Shown here: positions 1 through 8,523 of the stretch, in pieces
Layout: each line of letters begins with the position of its first letter
Position numbering within the stretch: the first letter of the stretch is position 1
Assembly: GCA_903860975.1 (NCBI GenBank)
Contig: CAIOSI010000037.1
Coordinates: 62,001 to 126,000 of the forward strand
Direction of reading: 5' to 3'
Length of the DNA stretch: 64,000 nt
DNA from: an uncultured Alphaproteobacteria bacterium
Lineage (GTDB): Bacteria > Pseudomonadota > Alphaproteobacteria > Caulobacterales > Caulobacteraceae
Position numbers and translations under genes: made by a program
The notes under the pieces: generated by a model
What the model was told of the DNA's origin: nothing
The model's database searches: none
Seen by the model: only the letters and a program-made list of their open reading frames with translations

Positions 1-282
1 GTCGGTCAGGCCATTCTTGACGCAGGTATCCTTGCAGGCCTGATCGATCTGGGCCACCGTGAACGGGATTTCGAAGTCGAGGATCTCGGCGGACTTAAAG
101 AGACGCTCAGTGTGCGCCGTCAGCTCGTAGATTTCACCCCCATACATCCGCTCTCCCTCGAACACCGCCGAGGCATAGTGCAAACCATGTGTCAGTACGT
201 GCACCGTCGCCTCGCGCCAGGGCACGAACTGACCGTCCAGCCAGATCCATCCATCGCGGTCGTCAAAGGGAACGAGAGACAT
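1..282 (-). CDS. ilvE: Branched-chain amino acid aminotransferase, N-terminal part
   Basis: This is the first 94 residues of a fold-type IV PLP aminotransferase, which transfers the amino group between glutamate and the branched-chain 2-oxo acids in the cytoplasm. The frame runs off the left edge of the window. The opening residues (MSLVPFDDRDGWIWLDGQ, then VLTHGLHYASAVFEGER and LTAHTERLFKSAEIL) match the start of IlvE: the H-G-L-H-Y-A-S-A-V-F-E-G stretch is the N-terminal substrate-loop signature of the family. The ATG at 280-282 gives the expected N-terminus. It is divergent from the two-component pair to its right. The PLP lysine lies outside the window, so activity cannot be judged. Confidence 0.9.
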   Translation of the reverse strand, partial: MSLVPFDDRDGWIWLDGQFVPWREATVHVLTHGLHYASAVFEGERMYGGEIYELTAHTERLFKSAEILDFEIPFTVAQIDQACKDTCVKNGLTD

Positions 283-374
283 TTGAGGGTGACCACCTTT
301 CGTGAACGTTCTGTAGAAGCCTCCCAAGGCCGCGGCGTCAAACAAAATGGGTCTTGGGCCCGGGAGAACTGGCC

Positions 375-1073
375 ATGAGCCCGCCGGCGCGAGCCCGTCA
401 CCTGCTGATCGTCGATGACGATGACCGGATCCGTGAATTGCTCAAAGAGTACCTGGCTCGGTCTGGCTTTCGGGTAACCGCCGCGAGCGGTGGCGCAGCG
501 GCGCGCAAATTGGTCGGGATGCTTGATTTCGACCTCGCCGTCTTTGACGTGATGATGCCTGGCGAAGACGGTTTTTCTCTGACCCGCTGGCTGCGTGAAC
601 AGAAAGGCCCGGCTGGCCGCACGCCCGTCCTGATGTTGACCGCGATGGGCGAAGCTTCAAACCGGATTGAAGGCTTCAAGCTTGGCGCCGATGACTATCT
701 GGCCAAGCCCTTCGAGCCTGAGGAACTCCTCCTGCGCATTGAGGCCATTCTGCGCCGCGCTCAGGACAGGCCAGCACAAGGCGGGCCCCTTTTACTTGGC
801 CGTTGCCGGTTCGATCCTGATCGCGGCGAACTGACCAGCGATGGTGAGCTCGTAAAACTGACAGAGGCGGAAGTCGCCCTGCTGCGCCAGCTCGCGCGCA
901 CGCCGGACGAGCCGGTTGACCGACTGGAGCTGGCCCGCGATAGCGTCGACCCTTCCGGTCGAGCCGTGGATGTGCAGGTGACCCGGCTTCGGCGGAAGAT
1001 CGAGTTCGACCCCAAGGTGCCGCGCTACCTGCAGACTGTGCGCGGCATAGGCTACCGATTGGCGCCCGACTGA
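375..1073 (+). CDS. OmpR-family response regulator
   Basis: A cytoplasmic DNA-binding response regulator of 232 residues. The N-terminal receiver domain (about residues 9-125) has the acidic pocket VDDDD at 13-17, the phosphoacceptor Asp58 in FDVMMPGEDG, Thr89 and Lys111 in LAKPF. The C-terminal winged helix (about 135-230) ends in the typical TVRGIGYRL. I chose ATG 375 because GGGAGA lies about seven bases upstream; a TTG 21 bases earlier would add seven residues. The stop is followed one base later by the ATG of the sensor kinase, so the two are co-transcribed. The pair resembles the PetR/PetP and FeuP/FeuQ type of alphaproteobacterial regulators next to ilvE, but I cannot assign a signal. 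Confidence 0.92.
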   Translation: MSPPARARHLLIVDDDDRIRELLKEYLARSGFRVTAASGGAAARKLVGMLDFDLAVFDVMMPGEDGFSLTRWLREQKGPAGRTPVLMLTAMGEASNRIEGFKLGADDYLAKPFEPEELLLRIEAILRRAQDRPAQGGPLLLGRCRFDPDRGELTSDGELVKLTEAEVALLRQLARTPDEPVDRLELARDSVDPSGRAVDVQVTRLRRKIEFDPKVPRYLQTVRGIGYRLAPD

Positions 1074-1074
1074 C

Positions 1075-2433
1075 ATGGCTCGCCGACCGCGTGTAATCGG
1101 CCGCTGGATCAAGCGGCAAATGCCGAAGACGCTTTTCGGCCGCTCGCTGCTGATTATCGTACTGCCGGTGGCGATCATGCAGATCGCTGTCACCTACGTC
1201 TTCTTCAATGCGCACTGGGAAACGGTGACCAGCCGCCTTTCTGAGGGGCTTGCTGGCGACATCGCCTGGGCCGTCGAGAGCTATCGCGACGATCCAAGCC
1301 CTGGAGCCTTCGCCAAGCTTTCCAAACGCGCGGAGGATTCCATGAGCCTGTCGATCGCGCTCCAGCCTGGCCGCAAACTGCCAGCCGCGCGGCGCGACGC
1401 GCCGGTACTGATCGAACCCTTCCTTGCGCCCATCGACCAGTCGTTGCAGCGCGCCTTATCCGAGCGCTTAGACCAACCCTTCTGGTTCGACACCACCCGC
1501 TATCCCGCTTACGTCGATATCCGTGTCGCGGTTCCTGGCGGCGTGATGCGGGTGCTGGCCCCGCGCGACAGGGCGTTCGCGACCCAGGGCCACATCTTCG
1601 TGCTTTGGATGACGGTGGCAACGATCCTTTTGACCACTGTCGCTATCTTCTTCATCCGCAATCAGGTCCGCTCGATCGAACGTCTGGCTAATGCGGCGGA
1701 GGCCTTCGGGCGAGGCGCCGACGTCGAGGCTTTCAAGCCGCAGGGCGCGCGGGAAGTTCGCCGCGCCGCCAGAGCCTTCCTCGACATGCGCGCCCGCATC
1801 CAGCGCTACATCGACCAGCGCACGACCCTTTTGGCTTCGGTCAGCCATGATCTGCGCACGCCGCTGACCCGCCTAAAACTGTCACTCGCCCTGGCTGAAC
1901 CTTCGAAGCGCAATGACGCGATGAAGCACGATCTCGCCGAGATGGAGCACATGATCGATGAGTATCTGGCTTTCGCCCGCGGCGAGGGCGGCGAGGCGGT
2001 GGAGACGGTAAATCTGCATGACCTGCTGGAACAGGTCAGCGAGGGCGCCCTGCGCACTGGGACTCAGGTGATGATCGCTGTCGATCCGACGCTGAGCATT
2101 GCGGTGCGGCCCAATGCACTGAAGCGGGCACTCTCCAACTTGGTCATGAACGCCGCCGTCCATGGCGAGCACGTCGAAATCGCCGCAACGACCCGCAACC
2201 AGGGCGGGGTCGAGATCGCCGTAGACGACGACGGTCCGGGCATTCCGGAAACACAATACGAGGAGGCCTTCAAAGCCTTTGGGCGGCTGGACGAGGCGCG
2301 CAACCAGAACACCAAAGGCGTGGGCCTGGGCTTGGCCATCGCCCGCGACGTCGCGCGCGGCCATGGCGGCGACATAACCTTGTCCCGCTCCTCTCTCGGG
2401 GGCCTGAGGGCGGTTATCCGACTGCCTGGCTAA
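1075..2433 (+). CDS. Sensor histidine kinase, EnvZ-like
   Basis: A 452-residue inner-membrane histidine kinase, the partner of the response regulator just upstream. Two membrane segments (about 23-44 and 174-195) flank a periplasmic sensor region of some 130 residues without a recognised domain. A HAMP linker follows, then the H-box ASVSHDLRTPLTRLK with His258, an N-box (NLVMNAAVHG), and G-boxes DDDGPGIP and GVGLGLAIARD. All catalytic motifs are intact. The H-box and domain order are of the EnvZ/OmpR type. A GC-rich palindrome followed by a T run about 65 bases downstream probably ends the transcript. The stimulus is unknown. Confidence 0.92.
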   Translation: MARRPRVIGRWIKRQMPKTLFGRSLLIIVLPVAIMQIAVTYVFFNAHWETVTSRLSEGLAGDIAWAVESYRDDPSPGAFAKLSKRAEDSMSLSIALQPGRKLPAARRDAPVLIEPFLAPIDQSLQRALSERLDQPFWFDTTRYPAYVDIRVAVPGGVMRVLAPRDRAFATQGHIFVLWMTVATILLTTVAIFFIRNQVRSIERLANAAEAFGRGADVEAFKPQGAREVRRAARAFLDMRARIQRYIDQRTTLLASVSHDLRTPLTRLKLSLALAEPSKRNDAMKHDLAEMEHMIDEYLAFARGEGGEAVETVNLHDLLEQVSEGALRTGTQVMIAVDPTLSIAVRPNALKRALSNLVMNAAVHGEHVEIAATTRNQGGVEIAVDDDGPGIPETQYEEAFKAFGRLDEARNQNTKGVGLGLAIARDVARGHGGDITLSRSSLGGLRAVIRLPG

Positions 2434-2498
2434 CAGGTCGGTATCCGATCAGCGGCCTTGCCGTCAGGAAGGGCATGTGGTTGCCGATCTGCGAATAG

Positions 2499-2523
2499 AA
2501 GGCCGCCGGCGGCCGGCTTTTTT
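2499..2523 (+). terminator. Rho-independent terminator candidate after the two-component operon
   Basis: The perfect 14-base palindrome GGCCGCCGGCGGCC (2501-2514) is followed by GGC and six T residues (2518-2523). It lies 66 bases after the stop of the sensor kinase, on the strand that would end that transcript. Confidence 0.6.
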
Positions 2524-2534
2524 AGGATGCCCGA

Positions 2535-2803
2535 TCACACGATGGCTTTAAGGTCGTTGGATTCCAGGCGCTGCAGCCTCGCCTCATCCGCTTCAGGAAG
2601 GGCTCCGCGGTTGAGGCTGGCCGTTATTTTGAATGCGTTCAACAAACCGCGGCGCAGCGGATCGTCGACCCGATCGCCGATGTTTTCCCAATTAGATCGT
2701 CTGCAGAGGCCCGGTCTGAACAGGCAATAGTTTGAGGATAGGTTTGAGCGCCTCCATCACCGGGCTCAAATCACCGGAACGGCGAACCGCCTGAACGATC
2801 GCA
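2535..2803 (-). pseudogene. Possible decayed gene downstream of proC
   Basis: The gap between the kinase gene and proC has no intact gene, but on the minus strand two neighbouring frames look protein-like. One, just after the proC stop, contains SGDLSPVMEALKPILKLLPV and ends at a TAA (2693-2695). The other, shifted by one base, starts at WENIGDRVDDPLRR near 2691 and continues through LLNAFKITASLNRG to a TGA at 2535-2537. Joined by a single-base frameshift they would make one protein of about 85-90 residues. I do not recognise the family. The evidence is only amino-acid composition and the shared strand with proC, so a non-coding spacer is also possible. Confidence 0.2.
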
Positions 2804-2809
2804 GGCCGC

Positions 2810-3607
2810 CTATCCGCCGAGTTCCTTAGATCGTCGCATCGCGTTCGATATGGCTTCTCGCAACAGCTGGGGCAGGCCGTGCGCGCCTAGCAGCACGTTC
2901 AGCGCCGCCTCTGTTGTACCCGCAGGTGAGGTCACTTGGCGGCGTAGCTCAGCAGGCTCCACACCGCTTTGCGCGAGCAGGGCGGCGGCCCCGATTATGG
3001 TCGCCCGGGCCAGTCTATTGGCATCAGCAGGCGTGAGCCCGGCCGCCGCCCCGGCCGCCTCCAGGGACTCCACAAAGGCGTAAAGGTAGGCTGGAGCCGA
3101 GCCGGAAACCGCAGTTGCGGCATGCATCTGGTGCTCATCGAAAAGGTCGACGACCGTCCCGAGCGGTTCGAATAGGATATGAGCCCGGGCCGCTGCGGAG
3201 GGATCTCCCGCATAGAGACTGGCGGTTCCCTGGTTGATGGCGACCGCTGTCGTCGGCATAACGCGGGCCACGGCTCGATCTCCAAACGCCTGGGCAAGAT
3301 CGCGCGCGCCCACGCCTGCAACGACAGAAACGATCACGGCGTCGGCTGCGAGTGAGGCGGCATAGAACGCCGCTGCGTCGCGCCACATCTGGGGTTTCAC
3401 ACAGACCACCACCGTTTTTGCAGCCGCCAGATCGCTGTTGGGCGGGTTGAGCACGGCGCCGGCGGCCTGCGCCTTCAAGGCAGCCGGTCCCGGCCGAGGG
3501 TCTACAATCATAAGATCGGATGGCGCAAAGGTGCCGGCCTTGAGCCAGCCGTCGATAATAGCGCCGCCCATGTTTCCGGCACCAAGGAGGAGAATAGGGG
3601 TGATCAT
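2810..3607 (-). CDS. proC: Pyrroline-5-carboxylate reductase
   Basis: A 265-residue cytoplasmic enzyme that reduces 1-pyrroline-5-carboxylate to L-proline with NAD(P)H, the last step of proline synthesis. The N-terminal Rossmann fold starts MITPILLLGAGNMG, with the dinucleotide motif G-A-G-N-M-G at residues 8-13. The C-terminal part carries SGSAPAYLYAFVE and the P5CR signature TSPAGTTEAALNVL. The length matches the family. The ATG at 3605-3607 is the only good start. It is separated by about 80 bases from the YbjN gene on the same strand and may share its promoter. Confidence 0.95.
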   Translation of the reverse strand: MITPILLLGAGNMGGAIIDGWLKAGTFAPSDLMIVDPRPGPAALKAQAAGAVLNPPNSDLAAAKTVVVCVKPQMWRDAAAFYAASLAADAVIVSVVAGVGARDLAQAFGDRAVARVMPTTAVAINQGTASLYAGDPSAAARAHILFEPLGTVVDLFDEHQMHAATAVSGSAPAYLYAFVESLEAAGAAAGLTPADANRLARATIIGAAALLAQSGVEPAELRRQVTSPAGTTEAALNVLLGAHGLPQLLREAISNAMRRSKELGG

Positions 3608-3686
3608 TGCGACACCCTAGCTATCCACGCTTCAATCGTCATCCACGCTCGGTTTGGGGCCTATCCGTTGAACCGGTAGAAAGGCC

Positions 3687-4199
3687 TCAGGCCTCGCCGA
3701 CAGTCTCGAACATGCAGGCCGCGATGGCCTCCGCCGGAGACTTGGAGCCCTGCACGAGGAAATCAAAGGCGGGATAGAAGCGATCCGCGCCTTCGACAGC
3801 CACATCGATCATGGCGGCGGCTTGGGCGAGGCTCGGTTGTTCCCCCGACATCAGGGCCATGCCGTGACGGAAGATGACTTCGCCATCCTCCCAAAGCTCA
3901 AAATGGCCCAGCCACACACGTGGGTTCACCTGGGCGATGAGATCCTGAGCAGCGGCGCGATTCTCCACTGCGACGTTCAGGTCCATCGACAGGCAAAGTT
4001 GCAGGCAATCACCTTCGGGTCGCCAGGCGAACCAAAGTTCGTAGTCCTTCCAATCGCCAGCAAGGGTGAAGGCCAGATCACCTTCTTCGGTGCGGTCGAA
4101 GGGAAGGTTCTCTGCGGCGAGCACATGCTCGACCACATCGAGCGGATCGGCGCCAAGCTGGACGCTGTCGTCAGACGGGCTGATGTCCATAAGACCCAT
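3687..4199 (-). CDS. YbjN domain-containing protein
   Basis: A 170-residue soluble acidic protein of the YbjN family (once called putative sensory transduction regulator, DUF1790). The stretch DVVEHVLAAENLPFDRT, then the LCLSMDLNV strand and NPRVWLGHFEL, follow the family pattern, which resembles a type III secretion chaperone fold. There is no signal peptide or membrane segment. The biochemical role of the family is not settled. ATG 4199 or a second ATG at 4190 could be the start. It lies between ubiK and proC on the same strand, an arrangement I believe is common in Caulobacterales. Confidence 0.8.
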   Translation of the reverse strand: MGLMDISPSDDSVQLGADPLDVVEHVLAAENLPFDRTEEGDLAFTLAGDWKDYELWFAWRPEGDCLQLCLSMDLNVAVENRAAAQDLIAQVNPRVWLGHFELWEDGEVIFRHGMALMSGEQPSLAQAAAMIDVAVEGADRFYPAFDFLVQGSKSPAEAIAACMFETVGEA

Positions 4200-4334
4200 G
4201 ATCCTTTCGCAGCGGGCGGGGAGCAGATGGCCACCCCCGAATCGCCTGCGACTCTAAAACTAATCTGCTTCGCGCCTGTGGCGTCACGCGGATCTTCCGC
4301 GCGTCTGACCACATTCGCGTGTGTTTGTGCGTTT

Positions 4335-4610
4335 TCAGGCTCCGACGCCAGTCTGGGCTTTGGACACCTTGGCCTTGGTCGCTTTCGGGGCTTTCGAAGT
4401 GCGCAGCGCCTCAACCTCGGCGCGCAACCCGGCCACCTCGGATTTCAGCGCTTCAAAGTCGTCGCGGCGGATCAGGTCGAATTCCGCAGCCATTCGATCG
4501 GCCTGGGAACGGAACGCCGCCTTGGCCTCCTCGCTAGCCGCCTGCGCCAGGCCAACGGCCGCCGTCGTAAGCTTGGCGATTTCGTCGAGGAACGGGTTTT
4601 GTGTCTGCAT
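4335..4610 (-). CDS. ubiK: Ubiquinone biosynthesis accessory factor, UbiK/BMFP family
   Basis: A small (91-residue) protein of the YqiC/UbiK family. In enterobacteria UbiK helps the soluble Ubi complex make ubiquinone under aerobic conditions and has membrane-fusogenic behaviour in vitro. The N-terminus MQTQNPFLDEIAKLTTAAVG is the family hallmark. The second half is a heptad-patterned coiled coil (DDFEALKSEVAGLRAEVEAL), followed by a Lys/Ala-rich tail. I start at ATG 4610, where homologues start; a GTG at 4640 would add ten residues. It is divergent from lgt. Confidence 0.85.
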   Translation of the reverse strand: MQTQNPFLDEIAKLTTAAVGLAQAASEEAKAAFRSQADRMAAEFDLIRRDDFEALKSEVAGLRAEVEALRTSKAPKATKAKVSKAQTGVGA

Positions 4611-4728
4611 TGGTTGCTCATGGGCGGACGCCGTGCCCACCTTCGGAACCTTTATATGGGTCCAATGGGGTGAAAGCGAAGAGGTTCTCCTCTAAAGCGA
4701 CAGTCAACCTTAACGCTGGAGCGGTCTG

Positions 4729-5565
4729 GTGCTGCATTTCCCGAATATCAACCCGGTGCTGGTGCAGATCGGCCCGTTCGCGATCCGTTGGTATGCTCTC
4801 GCCTATGTCGCGACCATCCTTTTGGGCTGGCGCTACGTGGTTGGCATGGTCCGCAACACCAAGCTCTGGACCCACCGAGCGCCGCCCGCCACGGCCCTGG
4901 AAGTCGACGATCTGATCTTATGGCTGACCCTTGGCGTCATCGTCGGGGGCAGGATGGGCCATGTCCTATTCTACACGCCCTCACTGATCTGGACCGATCC
5001 GGTCGAAATCCTCAAGACTTGGCACGGCGGCATGAGCTTCCATGGCGGAGCGATCGGCGTGCTCGTCGCGGGCTTGGCCTTCGCACGCGCGAAAAAGATC
5101 GACCCCCTCAGGCTGGGAGACATCATCGTGGCGGCCGAGCCGATCGGTGGTTTTCTGGTCCGCATCGCCAATTTCATCAACGGCGAGCTCTGGGGCCGTC
5201 CGACCAGGGTTCCATGGGGCATGGTGTTCCCAGACGCTGGCCCGCTGCCGCGCCATCCCAGCCAGCTCTACGAGGCCGCGCTTGAGGGCGCGTTGCTATT
5301 TCTCGTCCTGCGCTGGGCGACTCACAAAAAGCTGTGGCTGAACCGTCGAGGCGTTGTGATGGGAATGTTCCTTACAGGCTACGGTCTCATCCGCATTAGC
5401 CTGGAGAATGTTCGCGAGCCGGACAGCTATATGCCGAACTTCCCGCTTGGCCTGACGATGGGGATGATGCTGTCGGCGCCGATGGTGCTGATCGGTCTGT
5501 TCCTGATCTGGAGGGGCTTACGCGAACCCCTGCCGCCCGCGATGGCAAGCGAAGGAACCCGATGA
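4729..5565 (+). CDS. lgt: Prolipoprotein diacylglyceryl transferase
   Basis: A 278-residue polytopic inner-membrane enzyme that moves diacylglycerol from phosphatidylglycerol to the lipobox cysteine of prolipoproteins. Conserved blocks are HGGMSFHGG, the Lgt signature RIANFINGELWGRPT beginning at Arg145, and RHPSQLYEA around Arg175-His176. About seven membrane segments can be seen. The start is GTG 4729 with CTGGAG 8 bases upstream; the following MLHFPNINPVLVQIGPF fits the family N-terminus. The 3' end overlaps midA by four bases (ATGA), so it is the first gene of an lgt-midA-pgeF operon. Confidence 0.95.
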   Translation: MLHFPNINPVLVQIGPFAIRWYALAYVATILLGWRYVVGMVRNTKLWTHRAPPATALEVDDLILWLTLGVIVGGRMGHVLFYTPSLIWTDPVEILKTWHGGMSFHGGAIGVLVAGLAFARAKKIDPLRLGDIIVAAEPIGGFLVRIANFINGELWGRPTRVPWGMVFPDAGPLPRHPSQLYEAALEGALLFLVLRWATHKKLWLNRRGVVMGMFLTGYGLIRISLENVREPDSYMPNFPLGLTMGMMLSAPMVLIGLFLIWRGLREPLPPAMASEGTR

Positions 5566-6620
5566 GCCTGCGCGATCGGCTGACCGCGCAGATTTCCGCC
5601 CAGGGGCCGATCAGCGTCGCCCAGTACATGACGGCCTGTCTGCACGATCCAGATTTCGGCTACTACGCCACAAGGCCTGCGATCGGCGAAGGTGGCGACT
5701 TCATCACCGCCCCGATGATCAGCCAGATGTTCGGCGAGATGCTCGGTGTCTGGGCCGCCTCGGCCTGGGAGTTGATGGGTCGGCCGGATACGTTTCGACT
5801 GATCGAAATGGGTCCAGGTGATGGGACGCTGATGGGTGACATCCTTAAGACCGTCCGCCACGCCGCGGGCTTTCTTGAGGCTGCCGATGTCTGGCTGGTG
5901 GAGACCTCAAAGCCCCTTATGGCTCTGCAGCAGGCTCGACTGGGAGAGGTCGCGCAATGGGCGTCGAGCCTGAGCCAAGTGCCCACCGGGGCTCCGATCA
6001 TTCTGATCGCCAACGAACTCCTCGATTGCCTGCCCGTCCGCCAGTTCGTGCGCACAGCCATCGGCTGGGCTGAGCAGGTCGTAGGCCTGGACGCCGACGG
6101 CGAGCTTGCCTTTGGCCTGACCTCGACACCGATCGGCGGCCTGCTTGCGCAGGCGGCGCCGGGCCAAGTCTTCGAACAATCTGCGGCGCAAGCGTGCCTG
6201 GGCGTGGAACTCGGCCGCCGAATTGCGATCGAGCGCGGCGCAGCCTTGCTGATCGACTACGGGCGCGCTGAGCCCGGCTTTGGAGACACGCTTCAGGCCC
6301 TTTGTCGGCACGAAAAAGTCGATCCGCTGCTGACGCCTGGCCAAGCCGATCTCACCGTACACGCCGACTTCCCGGCCGTCATGGAGGCCGCGCGAGCTGA
6401 AGGGTCCAAGACCGCGATCCTAAGTCAAGCCAGCTTTCTCGCCCGGATGGGCATCGGCCAGCGCGCGGAGGCGCTGGTCGGCACCTCACCAGGCCAGAGC
6501 GCCACGATCGGCCGTCAGCTTAATCGCCTGCTCAGCGCCGAAGAAATGGGCGAGTTGTTCAAGGTCTGCGTAATCCACTCACCCGATTGGACCGCGCCCG
6601 CCTTCGAGGATGCGCCATGA
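5562..6620 (+). CDS. SAM-dependent methyltransferase, MidA/NDUFAF7 family
   Basis: A 352-residue protein of the MidA (DUF185) family. The eukaryotic member NDUFAF7 dimethylates an arginine of a complex I subunit during assembly; the bacterial substrate is not established. Visible blocks are YYATRPAIGEGGDFITAP, the SAM-binding glycine motif IEMGPGDGTLMGDIL, and IANELLDCLPVRQF. It overlaps lgt by ATGA at its start and pgeF by ATGA at its end, so all three are translationally coupled. The same order occurs widely in alphaproteobacteria. Confidence 0.9.
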   Translation: MSLRDRLTAQISAQGPISVAQYMTACLHDPDFGYYATRPAIGEGGDFITAPMISQMFGEMLGVWAASAWELMGRPDTFRLIEMGPGDGTLMGDILKTVRHAAGFLEAADVWLVETSKPLMALQQARLGEVAQWASSLSQVPTGAPIILIANELLDCLPVRQFVRTAIGWAEQVVGLDADGELAFGLTSTPIGGLLAQAAPGQVFEQSAAQACLGVELGRRIAIERGAALLIDYGRAEPGFGDTLQALCRHEKVDPLLTPGQADLTVHADFPAVMEAARAEGSKTAILSQASFLARMGIGQRAEALVGTSPGQSATIGRQLNRLLSAEEMGELFKVCVIHSPDWTAPAFEDAP

Positions 6621-7384
6621 CTGCGCTGCCTGTTTTCACCTCCAAGTTGCTGGATGTGGACGGCATTCGGCACGCCTTCTTTACCCGGCAGGGCGGCATT
6701 TCGACGGGACTCTATGCCAGCCTCAATATCGGTCTCGGTTCGAACGACGACCCAAAGTCCGTGCGTGCGAATCGCCAATCGTGTGCCGCATATTTCGGGG
6801 CTGAAAGCCTGGTGACGACATACCAGGTTCATTCGGCCATCGCGGTGGCCGCTGATGGGTCATGGCCAGGGGACCCACCGCAGGCCGACGGGGTTGTCAG
6901 CGCCACCGCAGGCGTCGTCTGTGGGGCCTTGGCCGCCGACTGCGCCCCGATCCTGTTTGCGGATCCTCAAGCCAGAGTTGTGGCCGCTGCGCATGCCGGT
7001 TGGAAGGGTGCGCTCACAGGGATCGTTGAGGCCACCGTGGCGCAGATGGAAACACTTGGCGCCCGTCGCAACCGATTGCGCGCGGCCGTCGGCCCCTGCA
7101 TCGGCCCCAAATCCTACGAGGTTGGCCTGGAATTCTTTGATCGTTTCGTCGCTGAGGCGCCGGGTTTCGCCGATTTCTTCGCGCCAGGCGCCTCGCCCAA
7201 CAAGCGCATGTTTGACCTGCCGGGTTTCGTGCTCGATCGGCTAGGTGCCGCCGGAGTCGGCGCCTGCCATTGGGTGGGCTACGACACCTGCGCCGAACCA
7301 GACCTCTTCTTCTCCAACCGCTGGGCGTTCAAACAAGGTGAGCCTGATTTTGGCCGACTGCTTTCGGCGATTGTGCTGACCTGA
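6617..7384 (+). CDS. pgeF: Peptidoglycan editing factor PgeF (LACC1/YfiH family)
   Basis: A 255-residue multicopper-oxidase-like protein of the YfiH/LACC1 family. Members are purine nucleoside phosphorylases and adenosine deaminases; in E. coli, loss of PgeF lets wrong amino acids into peptidoglycan. The zinc/catalytic ligands appear in order: His in TTYQVHSAIAV, Cys in AADCAPILFAD, and His in AAAHAGWKGALTG, followed by VGPCIGPKSYEVG. ATG 6617 overlaps the midA stop (ATGA). Length and motifs are complete. Confidence 0.92.
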   Translation: MTALPVFTSKLLDVDGIRHAFFTRQGGISTGLYASLNIGLGSNDDPKSVRANRQSCAAYFGAESLVTTYQVHSAIAVAADGSWPGDPPQADGVVSATAGVVCGALAADCAPILFADPQARVVAAAHAGWKGALTGIVEATVAQMETLGARRNRLRAAVGPCIGPKSYEVGLEFFDRFVAEAPGFADFFAPGASPNKRMFDLPGFVLDRLGAAGVGACHWVGYDTCAEPDLFFSNRWAFKQGEPDFGRLLSAIVLT

Positions 7385-7468
7385 CCTCGCTTGTTGGGGA
7401 GGGATAGACTCAAGCCCAACCCCTGCTACAAGCCCCGCCCATTAACGCACTCGTCTCGTGAGGCCCCG

Positions 7469-8404
7469 ATGAAGCTGCTGGCCGGCAACTCCAATCGAAC
7501 ACTGGCGGAGGCCGTCGCCACGCACCTCGACCTGCCGCTGACCAAGGCGCAGGTAAAGCGCTTCGCCGATAATGAGGTCTGGGTGACGATCGACGAGAAT
7601 GTCCGAGGCGAGGACGTCTTCGTAATCCAGTCCACCAGCTACCCGGCCAACGACAATCTGATGGAGCTGTTGATCTGCATCGACGCGCTGAAACGCGCCT
7701 CGGCCAAGCGGATCACCGCAGTGATGCCTTACTTCGGCTATGCCCGCCAGGACCGGAAGACCGGCGGGCGCACGCCGATCTCGGCCAAGCTGGTGGCCAA
7801 CCTGATCACCCGGGCAGGTGCTGACCGGGTGCTGACAATGGATCTGCACTCCGGCCAGATCCAGGGCTTCTTCGATATCCCCACCGACAACCTGTTGTCC
7901 GCGCCGATCCTGGCGGCCGACATCAAAGAAAACCACAAGAAGACCAATGAGCTGATGATCGTATCGCCCGACGTGGGCGGCGTGGTCCGCGCACTGGCTG
8001 TAGCGACGCGCCTCAATGCCGAGCTCTCGATCGTCGACAAGCGTCGGTCTGGACCCGGCAAAAGCGAAGTGGCCAACATCATTGGCGACGTGTCAGGGCG
8101 CCGTTGCATCCTTTTCGATGATATGATCGACGGCGGAGGCACGCTGACCAACGCCGCTCAGGCGCTAATCGAAAATGGCGCTTCAGAAGTCTCAGCCTAT
8201 GTCACACATGGCGTGATGTCGGGCGCGGCCGTCGAGCGGGTGAACAACTCCATCCTTAAAGAATTGGTGATGACGGATTCCATCGCACCGCCAGATCGGG
8301 CGACAGAGGCTGGCAAGATCCGCTACGTCAGCTGCGCCAAGCTGATCGGCGAGGCGATCCGCCGCATCGCCAACGAAGAGAGCGTGTCGAAACTCTTCGA
8401 CTGA
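7469..8404 (+). CDS. prs: Ribose-phosphate pyrophosphokinase
   Basis: A 311-residue cytoplasmic enzyme that makes PRPP from ribose 5-phosphate and ATP, feeding nucleotide, histidine and tryptophan synthesis. Motifs are complete: the N-terminal [34 protein letters not shown], the divalent-cation loop [12 protein letters not shown], and the PRPP loop [19 protein letters not shown] 7469 gives the family N-terminus (MKLLAGN). It follows pgeF by 84 bases and probably has its own promoter. PRPP is also the end product of the C-P lyase pathway encoded later in this window. Confidence 0.95.
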   Translation: MKLLAGNSNRTLAEAVATHLDLPLTKAQVKRFADNEVWVTIDENVRGEDVFVIQSTSYPANDNLMELLICIDALKRASAKRITAVMPYFGYARQDRKTGGRTPISAKLVANLITRAGADRVLTMDLHSGQIQGFFDIPTDNLLSAPILAADIKENHKKTNELMIVSPDVGGVVRALAVATRLNAELSIVDKRRSGPGKSEVANIIGDVSGRRCILFDDMIDGGGTLTNAAQALIENGASEVSAYVTHGVMSGAAVERVNNSILKELVMTDSIAPPDRATEAGKIRYVSCAKLIGEAIRRIANEESVSKLFD

Positions 8405-8523
8405 CTTGCGCGTCTTCCCTCTGCGGCAACGCTTGCTCATCAGGCGTTTACTGTGCGAGGCCACAATCTCGTCGGGGGACGACGGCAAACGTGAACCCAC
8501 ACGTCTGTGGAGAAGGCCCTTCC

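Noticed and set aside
2458-2730. 90-residue plus-strand open frame after the sensor kinase
   Set aside because: It crosses the terminator palindrome and is rich in Ser/Arg, as expected for the complement of the minus-strand frame there.
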